Below are positions 1 through 6,898 of a DNA stretch of 21,195 nucleotides, piece by piece. Under the pieces are notes generated by a model. It worked only from the letters and a program-made list of their open reading frames with translations, made no database searches and was not told the origin of the DNA. The position numbers were made by a program, and so were the translations under genes. This DNA is from a virus. The number at the start of each line of letters is the position of its first letter. Within the stretch, counting starts at the first letter, position 1. Where the stretch lies: the IMG/VR virus record IMGVR_UViG_3300035670_001413, positions 1-21,195 of that record; one strand, given 5' to 3'.

Positions 1-168
1 AGTATCGCTATCTCTTAAACTGTGAACTTCTTTTCTTAACACTTCAACTTTTTCATCAAGGGAACTCAATATAAAATTATAGATTGAAATAATAATAGAA
101 ACAACCACAACTAAAAGCTTTAATGATCCTGAAAATATGTCGCCCAATTTTTCTAATATTAATTTCAT
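1..168 (-). CDS. Small membrane protein with coiled coil, C-terminus beyond the window (possible holin or spanin-like)
   Basis: The visible 56 codons start at the ATG two bases after the fibre stop codon, with AAGGG about 8 nt upstream, and stay open to the left edge. Residues 1-15 look amphipathic, residues 17-35 (rich in V and I) form one membrane segment, and the rest (SSLDEKVEVLRKEVHSLRD) is charged with heptad-like spacing. One N-terminal membrane helix followed by a coiled coil, directly downstream of the tail fibre in a phage late operon, fits a lysis-associated protein such as an i-spanin or a small holin. That function is inferred from layout only, because no family motif is visible and the C-terminus lies outside the window. 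Confidence 0.7.
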   Translation of the reverse strand, partial: MKLILEKLGDIFSGSLKLLVVVVSIIISIYNFILSSLDEKVEVLRKEVHSLRDSDT

Positions 169-170
169 AT

Positions 171-1964
171 TTATGCCCTTGAAGTTGAGGTTATATATTT
201 TGACCAATAATCTAAATAAACTGATCTTGAATTTGTGCCTGCTGTTTTTGCTACCCTTGCAACTCTCCCACATCTGTCAGAAGTTGTATTCGGAACTTGA
301 GTTGAATGGGAACCAATGCTTGCACCGTTAACGTAAAATGTCGCTTGGGGAGTTGTGTTTATATCAATTCTTAGTGTTGTCCAGCCAGTTGCGACGGCTG
401 TACTTGAAGTGTTAGAAGATGAAGAACCAGAACTTTTAACAATGTAGTAAATCCAATTTGCTGAAACAGTTGAATCATATTTAAAATAAACCCCATCGGT
501 TGAATCGGCATCTGGCCCTAGCGTTGGAGCTGTATCCATAAGTCCTATTCTAAATTTATAGGTATCTGTTCCGTCTGATAGAGTTGGAATGTAAATCATG
601 AATTCAAAAGAATAAGTCGTCGCTCCTCCAAAGGTATAGACATCAAAAGCTTCTCTGATAATTCCAGTTCCACCAGATGAACCGCCTGCAAGTTGCCAAA
701 TACCAGGATGGTTAACTAAGCTTGGAGATGTACCCGAAAATGTTGCTGATGTTCCACCTGTCCCTGCAGTGGTTGCGGTTAAATCGCCAGCATTAACTCT
801 TGTGAAATCTTCAAATTCAGATACGATAAAATTATTTGGTCTTCGAAGTGTCCCAACACTAACTTTATTATGAGCACCTTCACTGGCATCATACAAAGGA
901 ATAAAATCACCGTCGACTATTGATGTCTCTTCTGTTAGTGCATTAAAATCAAGTGATATAGTTCTAGTGGAAGCTATTGTCCCACCACCCGTCAATCCTG
1001 TCCCAGTTGAGATAGAGACGCCTGTATGGTCAATGTGTCTGTTGGCATCGTACCCCGATAAATTATTATGAACTATTTGAGAGTCATTAGTTGATATCGT
1101 TGGGTTGCCTGAAACACCGCTACCATTAGAAACTGAAATACCCGTCGAAGCCGTTATTGTTCTTGCTGACATCGCACCAGTTCCAGTTCTAGCAAGCATT
1201 CCAGTTGATGACATTCCAGCTAGTGCTGTTAAATCTGAGTCTAAAGTTAAAGTTGGGTTCCCACTAACCCCGTCACCATTAGAAACTGTTAACCCAGTAG
1301 AACCAGTGACGGTTCTCATGGTGTAAGTGTTAGCCCCTGTCCTTGCCATCATTCCAGTTGTGGCGAGTCCTGCAAGAGCGGTCAAATCGGCATCTAGCGG
1401 TTGATAAGTTGAACTTGCATTAGCTTCTGTTAAATATTGCGTGTGAGGATCGAGTTCAGCAACGTGAGAAGTGACAGCGGTTGAACCCAAATCAGTATTT
1501 GTGATTGTCGGATTTCCACTAACCCCATCGCCATTAGAAACACTAATACCAGTAGAAGCGGTTATTGTTCTAGTTGAAAATGCCCCTGTATTTGTTCTCG
1601 CTAGTACACCATTCGCCGACAACCCTGCTACGGCAGTAAGATCGGAATCCAATGGTTGGTATAAAGCGTTTCCCTCACTCTCAGTTAAATATTGTGAATG
1701 GGGATCAAGTTCAGCTACGTGACTACTAACTGCTGTGCTACCCTTATCGTTATTGGTTAAGGTTACATCACCGCTTAAAACACCCCCACCACTCATTCCA
1801 GAACCAGCGATGACTTGGGTTGTTTTATCTACTTTTAAAGCAGTTAAATTTGATACTGATATTTTTTTTGTCTCAGTTGCAGAGATATCAACAATAGGTA
1901 GAACATCGGTTGTTGCTGGTGTTTCTGCGAGTTCTGTTAGTTGACTAATTTTCAAATCTGACAT
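171..1964 (-). CDS. Tail fibre protein with internal 50-residue repeats and a lectin-like C-terminus
   Basis: 597 residues. The N-terminus (SDLKISQLTELAETPATTDV, residues 2-21) is of the type seen at the virion-attachment end of many phage fibres. A related stretch recurs at about 345-372 (IVDGDFIPLYDASEG). Between them are three 50-residue repeats (105-154, 190-239, 241-290). The first two are each preceded by a linker containing DPHSQYLTE or DPHTQYLTE (about 87-95 and 172-180), a motif common in phage fibre shafts. Residues from about 385 to the end are Gly/Ser/Thr-rich with a beta pattern (WTTLRIDINTTPQATFYVNG) typical of concanavalin/LamG-like folds, so this is the likely receptor-binding end. 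The start has AGGAA about 6 nt upstream and lies 2 nt after the stop of the 46-residue gene. This is probably the main host-recognition fibre. The receptor is unknown. Confidence 0.85.
   Translation of the reverse strand: MSDLKISQLTELAETPATTDVLPIVDISATETKKISVSNLTALKVDKTTQVIAGSGMSGGGVLSGDVTLTNNDKGSTAVSSHVAELDPHSQYLTESEGNALYQPLDSDLTAVAGLSANGVLARTNTGAFSTRTITASTGISVSNGDGVSGNPTITNTDLGSTAVTSHVAELDPHTQYLTEANASSTYQPLDADLTALAGLATTGMMARTGANTYTMRTVTGSTGLTVSNGDGVSGNPTLTLDSDLTALAGMSSTGMLARTGTGAMSARTITASTGISVSNGSGVSGNPTISTNDSQIVHNNLSGYDANRHIDHTGVSISTGTGLTGGGTIASTRTISLDFNALTEETSIVDGDFIPLYDASEGAHNKVSVGTLRRPNNFIVSEFEDFTRVNAGDLTATTAGTGGTSATFSGTSPSLVNHPGIWQLAGGSSGGTGIIREAFDVYTFGGATTYSFEFMIYIPTLSDGTDTYKFRIGLMDTAPTLGPDADSTDGVYFKYDSTVSANWIYYIVKSSGSSSSNTSSTAVATGWTTLRIDINTTPQATFYVNGASIGSHSTQVPNTTSDRCGRVARVAKTAGTNSRSVYLDYWSKYITSTSRA
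1095..1652 (-). repeat. Three 50-codon repeats inside the fibre gene
   Basis: The repeats correspond to 1503-1652 (residues 105-154), 1248-1397 (190-239) and 1095-1244 (241-290). Each begins LDxDLTA and ends SGNPT followed by I or L. Copies 1 and 2 lie 85 residues apart because each carries the DPHxQYLTE linker. Copy 3 follows copy 2 after one residue and lacks the linker. This looks like in-frame duplication that lengthens the fibre shaft, and such repeats allow length change by recombination. Confidence 0.85.
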
Positions 1965-1966
1965 TT

Positions 1967-2107
1967 CTATTCCTGATAAATAATTTTGTCTTCATTTTCT
2001 TGGAGAAGATAATCCCCATTTTCTTGAAGTAAAAAAAATGTTTCTTCCTCTTCGATAATTATGTCTGACTTAACAATCGAAATAACATTACCAATTATAA
2101 GTCCCAT
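1967..2107 (-). CDS. 46-residue protein in the tail region, unknown function
   Basis: ATG at 2107 with GGTGAT about 6 nt upstream; the TAG stop is 2 nt before the fibre ATG. The protein starts MGLIIGNVISIVK, then has an acidic run (EEEE), then a tandem element LLQENGDYLLQENEDKIIYQ. Small proteins with tandem LLQE(N/D)G-like units are often seen beside tail or fibre genes in tailed phages; this is from general knowledge and was not searched. The 141-nt frame fits the gap between its neighbours exactly, which supports it as a real gene. It may be a small virion or chaperone component. I do not recognise a named family. Confidence 0.6.
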   Translation of the reverse strand: MGLIIGNVISIVKSDIIIEEEETFFLLQENGDYLLQENEDKIIYQE

Positions 2108-2111
2108 TTAA

Positions 2112-2357
2112 TCACCATAAAACGCAAATATCACTGGCAGTTGTGCCAGTGGAAAATATTTTGAATGTTGAAATCGGGTGAATGATGCCAGCGACTAAGC
2201 CAGAAATTACAACACTAGCACCAGTGACATCAGCGATTGCAATATCCCCTGCAACACCTAAAAGAATGCCTCTTGTTTCGTAAGTAAGTCGTGTTGAATC
2301 GCTTGGTGTAACATTTAAGAAATATCTAGCTGGAAGGACGCCTACAAGTTCGCTCAT
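2112..2357 (-). CDS. 81-residue small beta-rich structural-type protein
   Basis: It overlaps the upstream ejection-type gene by 4 nt (ATGA) and has GAGGTGA about 6 nt before its ATG. The sequence has a segment TRGILLGVAGDIAIADVTG (about 28-46), then VSGLVAGIIHPI-type and STGTTASDICVLW-type ends. This pattern of a short all-beta domain with GVAGDI, IHPI and TGTTA motifs is familiar from small proteins in phage and prophage structural clusters, usually labelled hypothetical. It is very probably virion-associated, given its position between the ejection proteins and the fibre. The exact role is unknown. Confidence 0.7.
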   Translation of the reverse strand: MSELVGVLPARYFLNVTPSDSTRLTYETRGILLGVAGDIAIADVTGASVVISGLVAGIIHPISTFKIFSTGTTASDICVLW

Positions 2358-4291
2358 TGGTCACCTCGAAACAAATCTCTAAACATAATATCACCAGTTG
2401 CCTGAGAAGCTGACCTAAATGGGATATTTGATTCTAAAACTTTTTTTGTTGCGGGAATTAATTTATTTCTAGCTATTTGTTCACCTTTTAAAAAAGCACC
2501 TTTCATCAGATTTGTTCTAAGTTCGGTAATCGCTGTTTTACTTGGATTAATTGGTTCACCAATACGATCTAAATATTTTAAGTTAGTAATCAAATTGTCA
2601 TAGCCATCTTTGCCGATAGCTTTTTTTATTTGATTACCTTTTTCGTAAATTGTTTTTATCGCTGTCTTGGTTGCAAATTGACCATCTCTTCCAATCTTAC
2701 TTGAAAGTAAATTTCTAATATAGTTATCACCTGCAAGTTTAGCGGTTTTTTCATCAGTTAAATTAATAAAAGTATCAAGTGATTTTGAATCCCTAAAAAT
2801 TCTATCAATGACTTTTTCATCGCTAAGGGATTTCTGGCCAAGAAGTTTAAAATCTTTTTCCAAAACATTTTTGTTTTGAAGATAGTTTTTATATAAGCTT
2901 CTAGCTTCTTTAAATTGATTTTTTAAATTACTGCCTGAACCAAGTATTTTTTTATCTTGAGTTCCTAGCATATTTTCAGTTAAATCTAAAAATGCTTCCC
3001 TCATTTTAAGTAAAGCAACATCATCAAGCCCCATCTTCCCAGCTTCTCTGATTTCAGCATCAATAGTTTTCCTTAAAGTATTAACCTCATTAGCGTTGAT
3101 AACCCCGCCTTTTAACTTAGCGGTGTTTTTAATAGCTGAAATTAAATCTAGTGTTACCCCTTGAACTTTATTGAATTGATCTTTAGTAAGCCCAGAAAAA
3201 GCATTATATTTTTTTGGGTTCCCTAATTTATCAATAATATTTAAATCAGATAAATTTTTAGAAAATGAATCAATAAGATTATTTGAACTAACATTTATTT
3301 TATCGCCTTGAGAAGCCACCTCATCAAATAAATTTACCGCTTGAGATTTTATAGCGTCTAAATTTGCACCAGCTCTATTTTTTAGTTCAGCTCCAATTGT
3401 TGTTTTATCAAAATCAAGATCGGTAAAATCCCCAAAAGAATCTGATAAATTATTTTTTAGTTGTTTAACTTGCTCTGTAGTTTGTTTTCTAATTCCTCTA
3501 CCAAAAATTGGAGTTTCTTGGAGAGTTTTTTCTATCTCTAAAGCTCGACCACCGACAAGCTGACCCTTAGTTGGTTTAACTCCAACCTTGCCAGAAATCG
3601 CTTTAAACGCATCATCAACTTGTTGTTCTGGAAGTAGATTAGAAAGAGCTTTGCCCGCGCCTTTTGCTAGTTTCCCAACACCAAAACCAAGCCCCCCCAT
3701 AGCCCCACTTAAACCAATCTCAAGAGCTTGTTCTTTTCCAGAAGCTACTTGTGGCGTTCCAAGTAAAGTTGAAAGTCCTTGCCTAGCCACTGAACCAAGT
3801 GCCCCACCTGCCACCGCCCCTATAGGGCCAGCACCAAGACCAGCACCCGTTCCAATTAGTTCTGGTAGAGTTCCCCCGACCTCTGCAATGTCAGCAGTTG
3901 AAAAACCTTCTCGATTTACTGGTCGAAAATATTTCCCTTGTTTTAAAAAAACATTGCCTTTCTCATCTTGCAAAACATTTTCCGCACCAAATTCTTTAAT
4001 AAGAAGTGCCCTACGATTAGACTCAAGCGGTTCAATGGCGTATTTTGCCCGAGTGGCGAAACCTAAGTCCGCTTCTGGGACTTCTAAGTCAAGTTGCTGT
4101 GGTTGGGATCTTTGTAAAGCTAATTTTTCCTCTTCTTCTAAAAGTGCTAATTCTCTAGCTTCTTCATGAGTTAAATTAGGATTTAATTGATGAGGGACTT
4201 TTACTTGATTAAGTCCAAGTTGATTTTGTTTAGTTTTCATTTCTTCGGCTTCTAACATCTCAAGTTCTAATTGCTCGGCTTTTGTTAACAT
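2354..4291 (-). CDS. Large internal virion / DNA-ejection protein
   Basis: 645 residues. Residues 1-70 are strongly charged and helical (many E, K, Q, L), which suggests a coiled coil or capsid-binding tail. Residues about 138-215 form a Gly/Ala-rich hydrophobic stretch (GTGAGLGAGPIGAVAGGALG) like those of ejection proteins that enter or cross the cell envelope. The remainder (about 215-645) is helical and lysine-rich, with no catalytic motif that I can see. The ATG overlaps the upstream stop as TAATG. Three consecutive proteins of this style between fibre genes and nozzle match the ejection-protein block of short-tailed phages (compare P22 gp7, gp16 and gp20). The role as an ejected pilot protein is inferred from composition and position. 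A lytic transglycosylase domain was looked for and not seen. Confidence 0.7.
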   Translation of the reverse strand: MLTKAEQLELEMLEAEEMKTKQNQLGLNQVKVPHQLNPNLTHEEARELALLEEEEKLALQRSQPQQLDLEVPEADLGFATRAKYAIEPLESNRRALLIKEFGAENVLQDEKGNVFLKQGKYFRPVNREGFSTADIAEVGGTLPELIGTGAGLGAGPIGAVAGGALGSVARQGLSTLLGTPQVASGKEQALEIGLSGAMGGLGFGVGKLAKGAGKALSNLLPEQQVDDAFKAISGKVGVKPTKGQLVGGRALEIEKTLQETPIFGRGIRKQTTEQVKQLKNNLSDSFGDFTDLDFDKTTIGAELKNRAGANLDAIKSQAVNLFDEVASQGDKINVSSNNLIDSFSKNLSDLNIIDKLGNPKKYNAFSGLTKDQFNKVQGVTLDLISAIKNTAKLKGGVINANEVNTLRKTIDAEIREAGKMGLDDVALLKMREAFLDLTENMLGTQDKKILGSGSNLKNQFKEARSLYKNYLQNKNVLEKDFKLLGQKSLSDEKVIDRIFRDSKSLDTFINLTDEKTAKLAGDNYIRNLLSSKIGRDGQFATKTAIKTIYEKGNQIKKAIGKDGYDNLITNLKYLDRIGEPINPSKTAITELRTNLMKGAFLKGEQIARNKLIPATKKVLESNIPFRSASQATGDIMFRDLFRGDQ

Positions 4292-5334
4292 TATTTTGCC
4301 CCTGCTTTTTGACGTAAATAATTTAGCCTATCAATTTTTGCTTGGCTTAATGGCTCATTAGCAAAAGCACTTCCACTCATACTCATGGGTTGAACTTGTT
4401 GCATATTTGAAGGAGTTGATGGCTGATAATCAAAACCAAGTTGAGGAAGTTCAGATTCTTGAAGCCCAAATGCAGTTAACTTATTTCTTAAGAATTCTTT
4501 TTGCTGACCTATCTTCCTATTTTGAGTAGCTGGTGAGTCACCTGGCCTAGGGCCCATAGCTAAAAATGTTTTTTTCTCATCATCACTAATAACTGCCCCA
4601 GTTTGTAACCGCCCCACAACCTCCGTTAAAATTCTTTCCCTCTCAGTATAAGGATCATCAGAAACAAAAGTCCCAATTATTGAGGTGTCAGGTGTAATTC
4701 TTTTTGGACCATACCCCAACTCGATAGCAGAACTCATTTGATCTATAGCTTGAAGCCCACTAACAATAGAACCAATTTTACTTCTTCCTTCTGCTCCAAT
4801 ATCTTTTAACTTTTGTTGAGGAGATAAATTTCCACCTGCTTTACTAGCAAGTTCTTGTCTTCTTAAATTTAAATTCTCTAAAGCTAATTGATTTTGAAAA
4901 TCTCTTTGCGCTTTAGTATCGCCAAGCTGAGACATTTTATACTTTCTATCAAATTCTTTATCTTGAGCTTCTTGGATCGCTTGTTGTTTAAGTGCTTCTT
5001 GTTTTGCTAAATACTCAGGTGTTCTTTTAGATAAATCTAAAAATGAAGGAGCTGATTTTGTACCTTCAAATAATGAGGCAAATCCACCTTTCGGTTCAGC
5101 TCCTTGAGTCCTAAGAATTTCTTCAGGACTAACATCATATCCTTGCTGTCTTAATTGAATCGCTTGGTTTTGAGCGAGTAAAGCACGTTCCCGTTCTGTT
5201 TCTTGTTGTTGACGTAAATTCTCATCAACACCCGCTAGACCTTGAGCGAGATTTCCCAAACCTTGCTCAAAAGCGAGTTGCCTATCAGTGAGATAACTTT
5301 GTCTTGGTCTAAATTGTTGATTTTGAATTATCAT
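4291..5334 (-). CDS. Glutamine-rich internal virion / ejection-type protein
   Basis: 347 residues, exceptionally rich in Q, L, R and E, with long predicted helices at about 15-180 (for example FEQGLGNLAQGLAGVDENLR). It then has a more ordered region about 185-300 containing ERILTEVVGRLQTGAVISDD and FLAMGPRPGD. The pattern of a helical Q-rich N-terminus followed by GAVISDDE and a P-rich loop recurs in phage internal virion proteins, as a general impression without a search. It overlaps the upstream gene by 4 nt (ATGA) and abuts the next one as TAATG, so the three ejection-type genes form a coupled translation unit. No signal peptide and no enzyme motif are visible. Confidence 0.65.
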   Translation of the reverse strand: MIIQNQQFRPRQSYLTDRQLAFEQGLGNLAQGLAGVDENLRQQQETERERALLAQNQAIQLRQQGYDVSPEEILRTQGAEPKGGFASLFEGTKSAPSFLDLSKRTPEYLAKQEALKQQAIQEAQDKEFDRKYKMSQLGDTKAQRDFQNQLALENLNLRRQELASKAGGNLSPQQKLKDIGAEGRSKIGSIVSGLQAIDQMSSAIELGYGPKRITPDTSIIGTFVSDDPYTERERILTEVVGRLQTGAVISDDEKKTFLAMGPRPGDSPATQNRKIGQQKEFLRNKLTAFGLQESELPQLGFDYQPSTPSNMQQVQPMSMSGSAFANEPLSQAKIDRLNYLRQKAGAK

Positions 5335-6023
5335 GCGTAACCCCTGAGCATTTGCCCTATTCCTTGACCTGCTTGAGCGCCTCTACCACCACCGTAGTAA
5401 AGACCGGCCCCAGTTAAAGCTACATCAAGAAGCCCACCGCCTCGCTGACCTTTTGCCCCTTCTGTATATTGTCTTATTGGAAGTGTGTTGAATACGCTAC
5501 CAAGCCCAGAAGTCGCTTGTGAAAGCCCTTGGGCTCTATTTTGGGCATATTGTTCTTGGAGCATGGGAAGTTGCGCCCTCACATCACCTAGTGCTTGTGA
5601 TCTGTTTCTTTCAGCACCTAAAACTTGACCAAGTCCAATCGAACTTAAACCTAAACCCCGTTGGGCTGAAAGTTGATTAGCTCGTCTTATTTGATCTTGA
5701 AATTGCCCGCCAATTTGTTTTTCTCTATTAGCTAAATCAAGATTTGCTAAAGCTCCAACATCTTGACCACGAAGCCGATTTATTTCATCGGTAAAGCCTG
5801 TAATTGCTGATAATCTTCCAGTTTGGGCCCTCTTATTTAGTTGAGCAAGTCTTGGGTCTTCTTTTGCAAAACTACCTTTTATATCTTTAGCTTTTTTACC
5901 AAATAAAATATCGTTACCAGCAAGTGACATTCCACCAGTAACACCCGCTAGACTGGCTTTAAATGGGTTTTTAGTTATTCCAGAAGCAGACTTTGAAACC
6001 GATTTAAAAAGATTTCCTAACAT
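5331..6023 (-). CDS. DNA-transfer / ejection-type protein
   Basis: I start it at the ATG at 6023 (MLGNLFKSVSKSASG, 230 residues) because GGGAGG lies about 8 nt upstream. An ATG five codons earlier overlaps the end of the fibre gene and lacks a ribosome site. The protein has an N-terminal segment resembling those of short-tailed phage DNA-transfer proteins (KNPFKASLAGVTGG). The middle (about 50-185) is an Ala/Gln/Arg-rich helical region with SAQRGLGLSSIGLGQVLGAE, and the C-terminus is glycine-rich (GGGLLDVALTGAGLYYGGG). Low complexity, basic charge and position next to two other helical proteins support an internal virion protein ejected with the DNA (P22 gp7-like in style). Not assigned to a named family with certainty. 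Confidence 0.7.
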   Translation of the reverse strand: MLGNLFKSVSKSASGITKNPFKASLAGVTGGMSLAGNDILFGKKAKDIKGSFAKEDPRLAQLNKRAQTGRLSAITGFTDEINRLRGQDVGALANLDLANREKQIGGQFQDQIRRANQLSAQRGLGLSSIGLGQVLGAERNRSQALGDVRAQLPMLQEQYAQNRAQGLSQATSGLGSVFNTLPIRQYTEGAKGQRGGGLLDVALTGAGLYYGGGRGAQAGQGIGQMLRGYA

Positions 6024-6025
6024 AA

Positions 6026-6886
6026 TTAATCCTCCCATCCAGTTATTGGAGTAGACATTTTAAGAGATAAAACATTGTTCCCACCATAAGGGGAAGTTGA
6101 GCTATTTTTTGCCAGACCCACAACACCAGAGGCTGTATAGCCTACTGTCATGTAATTTACACTAGCTTCTCTTAAAATACTTAGAGCGAAAATTGAGCCT
6201 AAGTTTGCTCCGTATAGCATAGCCCCTGCATTTTCCAAAGTTGCTATAGTTGAAGCTGATGTCCAAGTAGAAGGATAAGTGATTCTATTTTCGACGGCCG
6301 TACAAGTACCATGGGTGAAGGTACCTTCAACAAATAAATTCGCCCCAACTCTCATCCATTTAAAATTAATGGAAGTCGCTGTCCCAAATCCAGTAAATGT
6401 TGGGGTGTACGCTGTCCAAGGTGTAGTTGTTTTATGTTCTACTACTCTCCAATTAGTCCCATCAGAAACAATAATGTAAACTTCATTTTGAGTGTACATT
6501 ATCTTAGTAGTAGACCCTTCAATTGTTTCACTCCCATTCCCATCAATAGTAACCGTATTTGTAAGACTGGAGTCTATTTTTTTTATTCTTAAAACTAATC
6601 CTGAATGGCTTCCGGCGGCCGGTAAAGTTAGAGTGAAACTAGCACTTGTGGCATCTGCTAGTAAGAATGTGTCCGATGCTGTTATCGTGTAGTTTCCTGT
6701 TTTTGTTGTTACCCCTAAATAAGTTGCAGATAGTTCTAAAGCTGTTTTCGGAACTGTTAAAGCAGTTATTTGATCTCCTGGAAAATCATTTATCCTTGCT
6801 AAAATTTGATTGAAGTCAGCATTTAAAGCTGAACTTGTTAAAATACTATTTGCCGAATAGTTTGAACGGGTCAAGTCACTAGACAT
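6026..6886 (-). CDS. Short tail fibre or spike with beta-rich receptor-binding-type domain
   Basis: 286 residues. The N-terminus (LTRSNYSANSILTSSALNAD) resembles anchor segments of phage fibres. Residues about 57-150 form a beta domain recognised from many phage fibres (TITASDTFLLADATSASFTL, then TVTIDGNGSETIEGS, then YIIVSDGTNWRVV). Residues about 157-286 begin WTAYTPTFTGFGTATSINFK and continue with a W-x-R-VGANLFVEG pattern, a C-terminal module common in tail proteins that touch the cell surface. AAAGGA lies about 7 nt before the ATG. With the 597-residue protein downstream, the phage encodes two different adhesin-type proteins. This one is encoded next to the nozzle and may form the tail tip or spike. 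Which one binds the primary receptor cannot be told from sequence. Confidence 0.75.
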   Translation of the reverse strand: MSSDLTRSNYSANSILTSSALNADFNQILARINDFPGDQITALTVPKTALELSATYLGVTTKTGNYTITASDTFLLADATSASFTLTLPAAGSHSGLVLRIKKIDSSLTNTVTIDGNGSETIEGSTTKIMYTQNEVYIIVSDGTNWRVVEHKTTTPWTAYTPTFTGFGTATSINFKWMRVGANLFVEGTFTHGTCTAVENRITYPSTWTSASTIATLENAGAMLYGANLGSIFALSILREASVNYMTVGYTASGVVGLAKNSSTSPYGGNNVLSLKMSTPITGWED

Positions 6887-6898
6887 AATAAAATCCTT

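Noticed and set aside
3588-4169. Long + strand open frame inside the ejection-protein gene
   Set aside because: It is proline/serine-rich shadow coding opposite a real gene, with no ribosome site and no recognisable domain. The same applies to other + strand frames at 1105-1944, 6279-6692 and 13248-13487.
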